Numbered from the stretch's first letter, positions 39,598-48,480 are shown. The stretch is 51,828 nt of DNA from Candidatus Rokuibacteriota bacterium (GCA_003220435.1 QHSL01000087.1:1-51828), one strand, 5' to 3'. Numbers and translations: made by a program. The notes: generated by a model from the sequence alone, not told the origin.

Positions 39598-39789
39598 ATG
39601 GACAAAAGAAGCGGGACTGGAACGACAGGACCGGAACGGCGGCACAGGAACCACGGGCCAGGAACCATGAGCAGGGGCCACAAGGCAGGAAGGATAGAAG
39701 CGGGCGTGCGGAGCCGGGTCGCATCTCTCTCAGGCCACCCTCGGCGTGAGCCGGCCTCAAGGCACCCGCTACAACGGAGCCACACATGA
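39598..39789 (+). other. aroF 5' leader after the attenuator; contains a doubtful 63-codon basic frame
   Basis: From the terminator to aroF (39553-39785) there are about 230 nt without a recognisable gene. They are purine-rich, with repeated GGAAC/GGACCGG words between 39610 and 39690. A 63-codon frame (MDKRSGTGTTGPERRHRNHG at its start, very basic) begins at 39598 and ends with TGA overlapping the aroF ATG (ATGA). It lacks a good ribosome site, and the low-complexity sequence makes it doubtful as a protein. It could be a second coupling leader or simply an untranslated region. Confidence 0.35.
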
Positions 39790-40802
39790 TCATCGTGCTC
39801 AAGTCCGGAGCTACCGATGTCGAGGTCGAGGACGTCTGCCATCGGATCACGTCGATGGGCTACAGCCCCCACACGATCCGCGGCGCACTGCGTACCGTGA
39901 TCGGCGCGGTCGGTGACGACCGCGGCAAGGAGGCGCTGCGCAGCCTCGAGTCGCTCGAATGCGTCGAGTCCGTCACGCCAATCCTCAAGCCCTACAAGCT
40001 CGCCAGCCGCGAGGTGCGCGACGAGCCGACCGAAGTTCGCGTGGGCGACGTGACGATCGGTGGAAGGGCGATCGTGGTCATGGCCGGCCCATGCGCGATC
40101 GAGTCGCGGCTGCAGCTGCTCGACGCCGCCGAGAAGGTGAAAGCGGCCGGCGCGCGGGTCCTGCGCGGCGGCGCCTTCAAACCTCGCACCTCGCCCTACG
40201 CGTTCCAGGGGCTCGAGGACGAGGGGCTGAAGCTGCTCGCCGAGGCGAAGCGCGAGACCGGGCTGCCGATCGTCACGGAAGTCATGGAGCCCGACAAGGT
40301 CGAGCTGGTCGCCGAGTACGCCGACATCCTCCAGGTCGGCGCGCGCAACGTCCAGAACTTCTCGCTACTCAGACGCGTCGGCGAGGCGGGGAAGCCGGTG
40401 CTCCTCAAGCGAGGCATGGCGACGACGATTCAGGAATGGCTCCTGTCGGCGGAGTACGTGCTCGCCAGCGGCAATCGGAACGTCATCCTCTGCGAGCGCG
40501 GCATCCGCACCTTCGAGACCGCCACGCGGTTCACGCTCGATCTGAACGCGGTGCCCGTCGTGAAGAAGCTCTCGCATCTGCCGATCCTCGTCGACCCGAG
40601 CCACGGCACGGGCCACTGGGAGTTCGTCGAAGCGATGGCCCTGGCCGGTGTGGCCGCCGGCGCGGACGGGCTGATCATCGAGGTGCACCCGAAGCCCGAG
40701 GAGGCGCTCTCGGACGGCCCGCAGTCCCTCAAACCCGAGCGGTTCGCCGCCCTGATGACGCGTGTGCGGAGGATCGCTCAGGCTATGGATCGAGACCTGT
40801 AG
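39786..40802 (+). CDS. aroF: 3-deoxy-7-phosphoheptulonate (DAHP) synthase with N-terminal regulatory domain
   Basis: This is a 338-residue DAHP synthase of the type I-beta (Thermotoga-like) group. It has an N-terminal ferredoxin-like regulatory domain of about 70 residues ([20 protein letters not shown]) and then the barrel. Conserved blocks are [97 protein letters not shown] and [18 protein letters not shown]. It makes DAHP from PEP and erythrose-4-phosphate, the first step to aromatic amino acids. The N-terminal domain usually mediates Phe/Tyr feedback. Control at transcription is by the attenuator upstream. The ATG at 39786 follows CGGAGCC. Confidence 0.95.
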   Translation: MIIVLKSGATDVEVEDVCHRITSMGYSPHTIRGALRTVIGAVGDDRGKEALRSLESLECVESVTPILKPYKLASREVRDEPTEVRVGDVTIGGRAIVVMAGPCAIESRLQLLDAAEKVKAAGARVLRGGAFKPRTSPYAFQGLEDEGLKLLAEAKRETGLPIVTEVMEPDKVELVAEYADILQVGARNVQNFSLLRRVGEAGKPVLLKRGMATTIQEWLLSAEYVLASGNRNVILCERGIRTFETATRFTLDLNAVPVVKKLSHLPILVDPSHGTGHWEFVEAMALAGVAAGADGLIIEVHPKPEEALSDGPQSLKPERFAALMTRVRRIAQAMDRDL

Positions 40803-40828
40803 CGGCCGAGGGCCGAGGGCTCAAGGGC

Positions 40829-40841
40829 TATAATCGTGTCA
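40829..40841 (+). promoter_or_regulatory. TATAAT box 7 nt before the TonB-like start (leaderless candidate)
   Basis: A consensus TATAAT (40829-40834) lies so that the expected transcription start falls on or next to the ATG at 40842. No -35 is recognisable in the GC-rich upstream sequence. Confidence 0.65.
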
Positions 40842-41861
40842 ATGCGTCGCACGATCTGGCGGCGGCTGAAACGGCGTCCCCCCATCGGGGTCGTCGTATC
40901 GCTCGCCGTCCATCTCCTCGTTCTCGTCGCCCTCGTGGGAGTCGGGCCGCCGTCTAAGGTCTACACCGTCAATAGAGGCGAGCCGCTCTTCGTGGAGCTG
41001 CCGAAGGCCGAGGAGCAGGCCCAGCGTGGTCAGGGAGCGGCTCCGGCTCCCTCGACACCGCCGACTCCCGCCCCGAAGGCCCCTCCGCCGCCGAAGGCCC
41101 AACCGCTGGCACCGAAGGCCCAGCCGCAGGCCCCGGCACCTCGTGTTGCCGCGGTTGAGCCTGCCGCGAGGCCAAAGGCTCCCGACACCCCCGTGCCCGA
41201 GCCCACGAAGGCGAGCCCCCCGGTGCCCGCCGTCCAGGAAGCGCCGGCGCCCGACGGAGTGCGGCAGGCCGCTGCGCCGCCGAAGCCCGCCGAATCGCAG
41301 GCGAATGAGGCGTCGTCCGCTTCCGAGGTTCAGCCCCGTCCGGCTCAGCCGGCAAGTCCAACGCCGCAGATCGCTGCCGTGCCGCCGCCCCGCGACCCGG
41401 TGATCGACAGCCGCTCCGCTCTGCGACGCGGCGCGCCCGGCGTCGGCGGCTTCGGCGAGGGCCGTGCCGGGATCGAGGGCGACCCGATCCCCCTCAACTC
41501 CGCGGACAAGCGCTTTGCCGACTATCTGATCCGGGTGACGCGGATGATCCAGGACAAAATGGGGGCGTATCCGTGTGTCAAGAACTGGGAGACGGGAGAG
41601 TGCGACCACAAGTCAACGCAGGTCGTCGTCGAGTTCGGCATCCTGCGGGACGGCCAGGTGCCCTATGTCACCGTCCACCACCGGGCGCCCTGGGAGGTCT
41701 ACGACTCCAACGCGGTGACTGCTATCAAGCTGGCGTCGCCCTTTCCCCCCGTGCCGGCGTCGCTCATGGCAACGAGGCCGTCCGGGAGCGCTGGGGTCCC
41801 GATCGTCGCGAACTTCTTCTACATAATCGAGAAGACCTCGATCATGAACTTCCTCCGCTGA
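40842..41861 (+). CDS. TonB/TolA-family energy-transducing protein
   Basis: This is a 339-residue protein anchored by one N-terminal helix (IGVVVSLAVHLLVLVALVGV) preceded by basic residues. A long Pro/Ala/Lys-rich periplasm-spanning region follows (APKAPPPPKAQPLAPKAQPQ and similar). A C-terminal globular domain (about 225-339) has YPCVKNWETGECDHKSTQVV, VEFGILRDGQVPYVTVHHRA, and SPFPPVPASLMA. This is the TonB C-terminal fold, although the Cys pair is unusual. TonB couples the proton gradient to outer-membrane transport. No exbB/exbD lies nearby. I use the ATG at 40842, next to the -10 box; a GTG at 40836 is two codons upstream. Confidence 0.85.
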   Translation: MRRTIWRRLKRRPPIGVVVSLAVHLLVLVALVGVGPPSKVYTVNRGEPLFVELPKAEEQAQRGQGAAPAPSTPPTPAPKAPPPPKAQPLAPKAQPQAPAPRVAAVEPAARPKAPDTPVPEPTKASPPVPAVQEAPAPDGVRQAAAPPKPAESQANEASSASEVQPRPAQPASPTPQIAAVPPPRDPVIDSRSALRRGAPGVGGFGEGRAGIEGDPIPLNSADKRFADYLIRVTRMIQDKMGAYPCVKNWETGECDHKSTQVVVEFGILRDGQVPYVTVHHRAPWEVYDSNAVTAIKLASPFPPVPASLMATRPSGSAGVPIVANFFYIIEKTSIMNFLR

Positions 41862-41876
41862 AAAACGGGCGGCGAA

Positions 41877-41906
41877 TTGACACCCTCCGATGGCCGCGTG
41901 TAGCAT
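41877..41906 (+). promoter_or_regulatory. Promoter of the tRNA-Val gene
   Basis: TTGACA (41877-41882, perfect -35), an 18-bp spacer, and TAGCAT (41901-41906) put the start near 41913, about 10 nt before the mature tRNA. Confidence 0.75.
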
Positions 41907-41922
41907 GAGCGTCACTCTGGAT

Positions 41923-41997
41923 AGGCTCGTAGCTCAGTGGGAGAGCGCCTCTCTGACGCAGAGGAGGTCGGCGGTTCGAAACCGCCCGAGCCTACCA
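41923..41997 (+). tRNA. tRNA-Val (anticodon GAC), CCA encoded
   Basis: The cloverleaf is complete: acceptor AGGCTCG/CGAGCCT, D stem GCTC/GAGC with loop AGTGGGA, anticodon stem CCTCT/AGAGG with loop CTGACGC (anticodon GAC at 41955-41957), and T arm GGCGG-TTCGAAA-CCGCC. The discriminator A and CCA (41994-41997) are in the DNA. It reads valine GUC/GUU codons. It lies directly before thrS. Confidence 0.95.
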
Positions 41998-42022
41998 TCT
42001 CAACACACAGACGAGCGCACCC

Positions 42023-43807
42023 CTGTCTGAAGAAGAGCGACATCTCAAGCTGACCGGCGAGTTCGACTGCGATCCCTCGCCGCTCGCGACGCTGCGCCAT
42101 TCCACCTCGCACGTCATGGCTCAGGCCGTGAAGCGTCTGTTCCCCGGCGTCAAGGTGGCGATCGGTCCCGCCATCGAGGATGGCTTCTACTACGACTTCG
42201 CGAAGCCCGAGCCGTTCACGCCCGACGATCTCGTGAAGATCGAAGCGGTGATGCGGGAGATCGCGAAGGCGAACCATCCGTTCGAGCGGCAGGAGATGTC
42301 GCGGGCCGAGGCGATCGCCTTCTTCCGCGAGCGTGGCGAGCCCTTCAAGGTCGAGATCCTCGAGGGGATCGATGCCGACCGCGTGTCGCTCTACCGGCAG
42401 GGCGACTTCATCGACCTCTGCCGCGGGCCGCACGTGTCGTCGACGGGCCAGGTGAAGCACTTCAAGCTCCTCTCCTCCTCCGGCGCCTACTGGCGCGGGG
42501 ACGAGCGGAACCCGATGCTCCAGCGGATCTACGGCACCGCCTGGCTCACCGGGGAAGAGCTCGACAAGCACCTCTGGCGGCTCGAGGAGGCGAAGAAGCG
42601 CGACCACCGCAAGCTCGGGCGCGAGCTCGACCTGTACGAGCTGCACGACGTATCGCCCGGTGCGCCTTTCTGGCTGCCCAACGGCTGGACGATCGTGCGC
42701 GAGCTCGAGCGGTTCGTGCGCGAGAACCTCGACGCGCGCGGCTACCAGGAGATCTCGACGCCGATCCTCGTCAACAAACGGCTCTGGGAGCAGTCGGGAC
42801 ACTGGGATTACTACCGGGAGAACATGTTCATGGTGGAGGACGAAGAGCAGCTCTTCAGCCTCAAGCCTATGAACTGCCCGGAGTCGACGCTGGTCTACCG
42901 CCACGCGCTGCGCTCCTACCGCGACCTGCCGCTGCGCTACTCCGATATGGGGCGGCTGCACCGCAACGAGCGCTCCGGCGCGCTGACCGGATTGCTGCGC
43001 GCCCGGCAGTTCACGCAGGACGACGCGCACATCTACTGCCGGCCCGACCAGCTGCAGGACGAGATCACCGCGATCCTCGAGCTCCAGCGTGAGTGGTACA
43101 AGACCTTCACGCTCGAGGCGTTCTTCAAGCTGTCCACCCGGCCGGTGAAGTCGCTCGGCACCGACGAGCAGTGGGCGACCGCCGAGCAGGCGCTGGAGGA
43201 CGCGCTGCGCGCCAACGGCCTGGCCTTCGAGCTGAACCCCGGTGACGGGACGTTCTACGGGCCGAAGATCGACGTGGACGTGCAGGACGCGATCGGGCGG
43301 CGCTGGCAGAACGCCACCATCCAGGTCGACTTCCAGTTGCCCGACCGCTTCGGCCTCGAGTACATCGACAGCGACGGGCAGCCCAAGCGCCCGATCATGG
43401 TCCATCGCGCGATCCTGGGCTCGTTCGAGCGCTTCGTCGGCGTCCTGGTCGAGCACTACGCCGGCGCGTTTCCGACCTGGCTCGCGCCCGTGCAGGTGCG
43501 GGTGCTTCCGATCAGCGAGAAGCACGTCGAGTACGCGCGCGCCGTGCACGCGCGCCTGCGCGCCGCCCGCCTCCGCGCCGAGCTCGACGACCGCAACGAG
43601 AAGCTCGGCTACCGCATCCGCGACGCGCAGGTGCGGAAGGTGCCGTACATGCTCGTCGTCGGCGCACGGGAGGCCGAGAACGGCACCGTGAGCCTCCGCC
43701 ACCGCAGCGGCGACGACCTGGGCGCCGTGCCGCTCGATCGCGTGTTGGCCGACCTCGCCCGCGAGATCGGCTCGCGGGACGCCAGCCTCACCGTGGGCCG
43801 CTCGTGA
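42023..43807 (+). CDS. thrS: Threonyl-tRNA synthetase without TGS domain, probable CTG start
   Basis: This is a class II synthetase of about 594 residues. The editing domain has the HxxxH zinc motif in LRHSTSHVMAQAVKRLFPG and the late Cys/His region (FIDLCRGPHVSSTGQVKHFK). The catalytic domain shows motif 2-like MNCPESTLVYRHALRSYRDLP, then LRYSDMGRLHRNERSGALTG with the zinc-binding Cys, and motif 3 further on; VQVRVLPISEKHVEYARAVH opens the anticodon-binding domain. The usual TGS domain (about 60 residues) is missing. No ATG or GTG precedes the HxxxH motif in frame, so the only sensible start is CTG at 42023 (LSEEERHLKLTGEFD). An ATG at 42116 would cut off part of the editing motif. Confidence 0.9.
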   Translation: MSEEERHLKLTGEFDCDPSPLATLRHSTSHVMAQAVKRLFPGVKVAIGPAIEDGFYYDFAKPEPFTPDDLVKIEAVMREIAKANHPFERQEMSRAEAIAFFRERGEPFKVEILEGIDADRVSLYRQGDFIDLCRGPHVSSTGQVKHFKLLSSSGAYWRGDERNPMLQRIYGTAWLTGEELDKHLWRLEEAKKRDHRKLGRELDLYELHDVSPGAPFWLPNGWTIVRELERFVRENLDARGYQEISTPILVNKRLWEQSGHWDYYRENMFMVEDEEQLFSLKPMNCPESTLVYRHALRSYRDLPLRYSDMGRLHRNERSGALTGLLRARQFTQDDAHIYCRPDQLQDEITAILELQREWYKTFTLEAFFKLSTRPVKSLGTDEQWATAEQALEDALRANGLAFELNPGDGTFYGPKIDVDVQDAIGRRWQNATIQVDFQLPDRFGLEYIDSDGQPKRPIMVHRAILGSFERFVGVLVEHYAGAFPTWLAPVQVRVLPISEKHVEYARAVHARLRAARLRAELDDRNEKLGYRIRDAQVRKVPYMLVVGAREAENGTVSLRHRSGDDLGAVPLDRVLADLAREIGSRDASLTVGRS

Positions 43808-43861
43808 TCGGCCGACCGGCCGAACTCATCACCATCGTCGGGTAAACAAGGAGTCACGCCT

Positions 43862-44383
43862 ATCAGCCAAGCCAAGGACATCCGTATCAACGAGGGCATC
43901 CGTGTCCGGGAAGTGCGCGTCGTGAGCGCCAACGGCGAGCAGCTCGGCATCATGCCGATCGCCACGGCGCTCGAGACGGCCCGCCAGCAGGAGTTCGACC
44001 TGGTCGAAGTCGCGCCCGACGCCCAGCCGCCGGTGTGCCGCATCATGGATTTCGGGAAGTACAAGTACACGCAGGCGCGGCGGCAGAAGGAAGCGCGCAA
44101 GAAGCAGACGACGATCCAGGTCAAGGAAGTCAAGATGGGGCCCAAGACCGAGCGGCACGACTTCGACTTCAAGCTGAAGCACGTGCGGCGCTTCCTGGAA
44201 GAAGGCCATAAGGCCAAGGTGACGGTGCGCTTCAAGGGACGCGAGATGGCCCACACCGAGCTGGGCTGGAAGATGCTCAACAAGATGGTCGAGGCGACGC
44301 AGGACATCGCCAACACCGAGAACAATCCGCGGCTCGAGGGCCGGATGCTGCACATCATCCTGAGCCCGAAGGCGCACAATTGA
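43862..44383 (+). CDS. infC: Translation initiation factor IF-3, probable ATC start codon
   Basis: This is a 173-residue IF-3 when read from the ATC at 43862. The N-terminus then is ISQAKDIRINEGIRVREVRV, as in other IF-3 proteins, with VEVAPDAQPPVCRIMDFGKY, the linker KYTQARRQKEARKKQTT, and the C-domain KHVRRFLEEGHKAKVTVRFK and IILSPKAHN. A strong AAGGAG (43848-43853) lies 8 nt before the ATC. The first ATG or GTG in frame would lose residues needed for the fold. infC is known for rare start codons that IF-3 itself discriminates against, giving autoregulation; AUC is a rarer version of the AUU in E. coli. Confidence 0.88.
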   Translation: MSQAKDIRINEGIRVREVRVVSANGEQLGIMPIATALETARQQEFDLVEVAPDAQPPVCRIMDFGKYKYTQARRQKEARKKQTTIQVKEVKMGPKTERHDFDFKLKHVRRFLEEGHKAKVTVRFKGREMAHTELGWKMLNKMVEATQDIANTENNPRLEGRMLHIILSPKAHN

Positions 44384-44405
44384 TGGCCGTGCGGGGGAGA
44401 GAACG

Positions 44406-44603
44406 ATGCCGAAGATGAAGACCAAGCGCGGGGCCGCGAAGCGGTTCAAGCGCACCGGCTCCGGCAAGCTCAAGCGCGCGAGCGGCTGGAAGCAGCACAA
44501 GCTGGAAAAGAAGAACCCCAAGCGCCGCCGGTCCCTCCGTGCGGCGAAACTGATCGACAAGGCGGACGTCGCCCGCATCCGGGTGCTCGTCCCCTATCTG
44601 TGA
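44406..44603 (+). CDS. rpmI: 50S ribosomal protein L35
   Basis: This is a 65-residue very basic protein with the L35 pattern MPKMKTKRGAAKRFKRTGSG, KLKRASGWKQHKLEKKNPKR and the C-terminal ADVARIRVLVPYL. It is the second gene of the infC-rpmI-rplT operon; the ATG has GGGGGAGAG upstream. Confidence 0.96.
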   Translation: MPKMKTKRGAAKRFKRTGSGKLKRASGWKQHKLEKKNPKRRRSLRAAKLIDKADVARIRVLVPYL

Positions 44604-44607
44604 TGGC

Positions 44608-44657
44608 GTGCGCGCCGCAGGCCGTCGCGGGGCTGGGGCCCCGCTGGCCGGGGCGCG
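44608..44657. repeat. Dispersed 50-bp GC-rich palindromic repeat, copy 2
   Basis: This matches the copy at 14983-15032 at 48 of 50 bases, same orientation. It occupies most of the rpmI-rplT gap (44604-44684). Just beyond, GCCGGGGCGCGCCTC (44647-44661) is shared with the palindrome cluster at 8307-8321. Confidence 0.92.
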
Positions 44658-44684
44658 CCTCTAAATCTAGTAAGGAGCCGGAAC

Positions 44685-45041
44685 ATGCCACGGGCTAAGG
44701 GTGGATCGAAGACACGCCAGCGCCGCAAGAAGGTGCTCAAGAAGGCCAAGGGCTACTTCGGCGGCCGGCGGAAGCTCTACAAGACAGCCGCCGAGACGGT
44801 CTTAAGAGCCGGCGCGTTCGCGTATCGGGGGCGTAAGCAGAAGAAGCGTGCGGCTCGCGCGCTGTGGATCGTGCGGATCAACGCGGCGTGCCGTCAGGTC
44901 GGCCTCTCGTACTCGAAGTTCATGGCCGCGCTCAAGAAGGCGGGGATCCACCTCGACCGCAAAGTGCTGGCGGAGCTGGCGGTCAGCGACCCGCCGGCGT
45001 TCGCGAAGCTCACCGAGACCGCCAGAGCCCAGAGCCGGTAG
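44685..45041 (+). CDS. rplT: 50S ribosomal protein L20
   Basis: This is a 118-residue ribosomal protein with full L20 signatures: [80 protein letters not shown] and [21 protein letters not shown] lies before the ATG. In many bacteria L20 represses its own operon; no specific site could be identified here. The gap to rpmI is filled by the dispersed repeat. Confidence 0.96.
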   Translation: MPRAKGGSKTRQRRKKVLKKAKGYFGGRRKLYKTAAETVLRAGAFAYRGRKQKKRAARALWIVRINAACRQVGLSYSKFMAALKKAGIHLDRKVLAELAVSDPPAFAKLTETARAQSR

Positions 45042-45044
45042 TTC

Positions 45045-46070
45045 GTGGCCCACCCGCGCGTCGACGCCATCGTGCTGCGGGCGCGGGAGGCCGTCGCCGC
45101 GGCGCAGTCGTCCGCCGAGCTCGAGAAAGTCCGCGTCGGCTTCCTGGGTCGGAGCGGCGAGCTGACCCAGCTCCTGCGATCGCTCGGCTCGCTCGCGGCC
45201 GAGGAGCGCCCGCTCGTCGGCGCGGCGGCCAACGAGGCCAAGCGCGAGCTCGAGGCCCTCCTCGACGCGCGGCTCGCCGCCACCCTCGAGACCGAGCGCC
45301 GGGCCGAGCGCCGGCGCCAGCGACTCGATCTGACGCTTCCCGGCCGCCGCCCGCCGAAGGGATCGCTCCATCCGCTGACGCGGGTGCACGACGAGATCGT
45401 CGCGATCTTCGCAGGCCTCGGCTTCTCGGTCGCCGAGGGGCCCGAGATCGAGACCGACTACCACAACTTCGAGGCACTCAACATCCCACGCGACCATCCG
45501 GCGCGCGACATGCAGGACACGCTCTACCTCTCGGAGAGCACGCTCCTGAGAACCCACACCTCGCCGGTGCAGATCCGGGCGATGCTCGCGCAGAAACCGC
45601 CGGTGCGCATCATCGTGCCCGGCCGCGTCTATCGCCGCGACGTGGCCGACGCCACGCACTCGCCGATGTTCCACCAGGTCGAGGGCCTCGCGGTCGATCG
45701 CGACATCACGATGGCGGATCTCCGGGGGACGCTCGAGCTGTTCGCGCGCGAGATGTTCGGGCCGCGGTCGCGCATCCGCTTCCGACCCTCGTTCTTCCCG
45801 TTCACGGAGCCGTCGGCCGAAGTGGATGTGCTGTGCTTCGTCTGCCACGGCGCCGGCTGCCGGCTCTGCAAGCAGGGCGGCTGGCTCGAGATCCTCGGCT
45901 CGGGCATGGTGCACCCTCAGGTGCTGCGCAACGTCGGCTACGACCCGGAAGAGGTCACCGGCTGGGCCTTCGGCATGGGCATCGACCGCATCGCGATGCT
46001 CAAGTACGGCATCGACGACCTGCGCCTGTTCTTCGAGAACGACCTGCGCTTCCTGAGGCAGTTCGCCTAG
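45045..46070 (+). CDS. pheS: Phenylalanyl-tRNA synthetase alpha subunit
   Basis: This is a 341-residue alpha subunit with an N-terminal coiled coil (about 1-90), [20 protein letters not shown], the [20 protein letters not shown] block, [60 protein letters not shown] (motif 2/3 region), [20 protein letters not shown] and [20 protein letters not shown]. The GTG start is 3 nt after rplT. It charges tRNA-Phe together with PheT, which starts 2 nt after it. Confidence 0.96.
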   Translation: MAHPRVDAIVLRAREAVAAAQSSAELEKVRVGFLGRSGELTQLLRSLGSLAAEERPLVGAAANEAKRELEALLDARLAATLETERRAERRRQRLDLTLPGRRPPKGSLHPLTRVHDEIVAIFAGLGFSVAEGPEIETDYHNFEALNIPRDHPARDMQDTLYLSESTLLRTHTSPVQIRAMLAQKPPVRIIVPGRVYRRDVADATHSPMFHQVEGLAVDRDITMADLRGTLELFAREMFGPRSRIRFRPSFFPFTEPSAEVDVLCFVCHGAGCRLCKQGGWLEILGSGMVHPQVLRNVGYDPEEVTGWAFGMGIDRIAMLKYGIDDLRLFFENDLRFLRQFA

Positions 46071-46071
46071 C

Positions 46072-48480
46072 ATGAAGATCCCGTACCGGTGGATCGGGGA
46101 GTTCGTCGAGCTCGGCCTCGACGCCGCGCGGGCGGCCGACCGCCTCATCAACGCCGGCATCGAGGTCGCGTCGGTTACGCCGCTCGCGCCGGACTTCCGC
46201 GGGGTCGTCGTAGGCGAGATCGAGGCCGTCGAGCGCGAGCTCGGCGAGAGCCGGGACCACCGCCTGCTGCTGTGCCGCGTGAGCACCGGACGCGAGCGCT
46301 ACGCGGTCGTGTGCGGCGCGCCGAACACGAAGGTGGGCGCCCGCGCGGCCTTCGCGCCGCCGGGCGCCGTCCTGCCCGGCGGCCGCAAGATCGCGGCCGC
46401 GAAGATCCACGGCGTGGAATCTCAGGGCATGCTCTGCTCCGAGCGCGAGCTGGGGCTCGGCGAGGAGCACGAGGCCGGCCTCTTGCTGCTCGACGACGGA
46501 GCTCGCCCCGGCGCCGACCTGGTCGCGGCGCTCGGTCTCGATGACCACGTCCTCGAGGTCGAGATCACTCCGAATCGGCCCGATTGCCTGTCGGTCCTGG
46601 GCATCGCGCGCGAGATCGCCGCGCTCACCGGCGCGCGGCTTCGCCCGCCGCAGGTCAAGCTGCGCGAGTCGGCGGAGGCGGCGCGAGGGCTCGCGCGCGT
46701 CCGGATCGAGGCGCCGGATCTCTGTCATCGATTCACGACGCGCGTCATCATCGGGGTCACCATCGGGCCCTCGCCCGCGCGGCTCCGGATGCGGCTGCGC
46801 GCCGTGGGCCTGCGCCCGATCAACAACGTCGTGGATGCGACCAACTACGTGCTCTGGGAGCTCGGCCAGCCGCTGCACGCCTACGACGGGGAGACGGTGA
46901 CCGACGGGACGTTCGTGGTCCGCCGCGCCCGGGCCGGCGAGCGCTTCACCACGCTCGACGGGCAGGAGCGGACGCTGGACACGTCGATGCTGCTCATCGC
47001 CGACCCCAAGCGCGCGATCGGGCTCGCCGGCGTGATGGGCGGTGCCAATACCGAGGTGACCGACCGCACGACCCGCCTTCTGCTGGAGAGCGCGTGGTTC
47101 GACCCGAGCTCGATCCGACGCACGTCCCGCGCGCTCGCGTTGCGGACCGACGCCGCGTACCGCTTCGAGCGCGGCGCCGACGTCGAGGGGCTGGCGCCGG
47201 CCTCGGCCCGCGCGGCCGCCCTCATCGCCGAGCTGGCCGGCGGCGCGATCGCGCGTGGCGTCGTCGACGCGTATCCGCGCCGGCGCAAGCCCTCGCGCGT
47301 ACGGCTCCGCATGTCGCGGGTCAAGCGCGTCCTCGGCATGACGCCGCCGCGCGCGCAGGTCGTGAAGATCCTGTCGGGGCTGGGCCTGCCGGTGAAGGCG
47401 CGTGACGCCGACCTCGAGGTGACCGTGCCGAGCTTCCGTCGCGACCTGTCGATGGAAGACGATCTGGTCGAGGAGATCATCCGCGTGTGGGGCTACGACC
47501 GGCTGCCGTCGACGCTGCCGGGCGGAGCGATCGCGCTCGTCTCGCACCCGGCCAGTCTCCGCCAGAACCAGACCGTCCGCCGGGCGCTCGTGGGCGCCGG
47601 GCTCGCGGAGGTCGTCACGCACAGCTTCAGCGACCCGGCCCGCGCCGCCCTCTTCCGCCGGCCGAGCGGACCGCCGCCGGTCGAGCTGCTCAACCCGCTG
47701 GCCACGGACGCGTCGTGGCTGCGCGTGCACCCGCTCGAAGGCGTGCTGGGCGCGATCGCCACGAACGTGAGGCGCCAGCAGTCCGACGTGCGCGTCTTCG
47801 AGATCTGCAAGACGTACGCGCGGGGTGGCGGCGACACCGGAACGAGCGAGCCGCGGTGGGTCACGATCGCCCTCACCGGTGCGCGCGGCGAGCCGGGTTG
47901 GGACGCGAGCGTCACGCTGGCCGACGTCTACGACGCCAAGGGGCTCGCCGAGCACCTGCTCGAGGCGCTGGGCCTGCGTGCCGGCACCGGCGATGCCGGC
48001 GCGCTCGAAGGATTCGAGCCCGACTGCCATGGCACACTCGTCGGCGACGGCGGCGCGATCCTCGGCGAGTTCGGCGAGGTCGCGGCCTCCATCCGCGAGT
48101 CCCTGGGGATCTCCGCGCCGGTGTTCGCCGCGGTGGTCTCGCTGGACGTCGCCGGCGCCGCCGCGCCGGTGCCCATGCGATACCAGCCCCTGCCGAGATT
48201 CCCCGTCGTCGAGCGCGATCTCGCTTTCGTCGTCGGCAGCGACCAGGCGCTGACGGCTGCCCAGATCGAGTCGGCGCTGCGGCAGGAAGCCGGGCCGCTG
48301 CTGCGCCAGCTCGTGCTCTTCGACGTGTTCCGCTTCCCCGACGGGCGATCGAGCCTGGCATGGCGGCTCCTCTTCCAGGCCGAGGATCGGACGCTGACGG
48401 ATGACGAGGTGAACGCGATCCAGGACCGTTTGGTCCGACGGGTCACCGAGACCTTCCACATCACTCTGCGGAGCGGCTGA
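46072..48480 (+). CDS. pheT: Phenylalanyl-tRNA synthetase beta subunit
   Basis: This is an 802-residue beta subunit. It shows MKIPYRWIGEFVELGLDAAR, the tRNA-binding OB domain (about 40-150) with VVCGAPNTKVGARAAFAPPG, ESQGMLCSERELGLG, then EITPNRPDCLSVLGIAREIA and PINNVVDATNYVLWELGQPL of the B3/4 editing core. GLAGVMGGANTEVTDRTTRL, B5, the catalytic-like domain from SMEDDLVEEIIRVWGYDRLP, and a C-terminal anticodon-binding fold (YQPLPRFPVVERDLAFVV) complete it. Length is normal. Its stop overlaps the next start by one base (TGATG). Confidence 0.96.
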   Translation: MKIPYRWIGEFVELGLDAARAADRLINAGIEVASVTPLAPDFRGVVVGEIEAVERELGESRDHRLLLCRVSTGRERYAVVCGAPNTKVGARAAFAPPGAVLPGGRKIAAAKIHGVESQGMLCSERELGLGEEHEAGLLLLDDGARPGADLVAALGLDDHVLEVEITPNRPDCLSVLGIAREIAALTGARLRPPQVKLRESAEAARGLARVRIEAPDLCHRFTTRVIIGVTIGPSPARLRMRLRAVGLRPINNVVDATNYVLWELGQPLHAYDGETVTDGTFVVRRARAGERFTTLDGQERTLDTSMLLIADPKRAIGLAGVMGGANTEVTDRTTRLLLESAWFDPSSIRRTSRALALRTDAAYRFERGADVEGLAPASARAAALIAELAGGAIARGVVDAYPRRRKPSRVRLRMSRVKRVLGMTPPRAQVVKILSGLGLPVKARDADLEVTVPSFRRDLSMEDDLVEEIIRVWGYDRLPSTLPGGAIALVSHPASLRQNQTVRRALVGAGLAEVVTHSFSDPARAALFRRPSGPPPVELLNPLATDASWLRVHPLEGVLGAIATNVRRQQSDVRVFEICKTYARGGGDTGTSEPRWVTIALTGARGEPGWDASVTLADVYDAKGLAEHLLEALGLRAGTGDAGALEGFEPDCHGTLVGDGGAILGEFGEVAASIRESLGISAPVFAAVVSLDVAGAAAPVPMRYQPLPRFPVVERDLAFVVGSDQALTAAQIESALRQEAGPLLRQLVLFDVFRFPDGRSSLAWRLLFQAEDRTLTDDEVNAIQDRLVRRVTETFHITLRSG

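Noticed and set aside
41998-42022. T-box riboswitch or attenuator upstream of thrS
   Set aside because: Only 25 nt separate the tRNA-Val 3' end from the CTG start; there is no room for a specifier stem or antiterminator.
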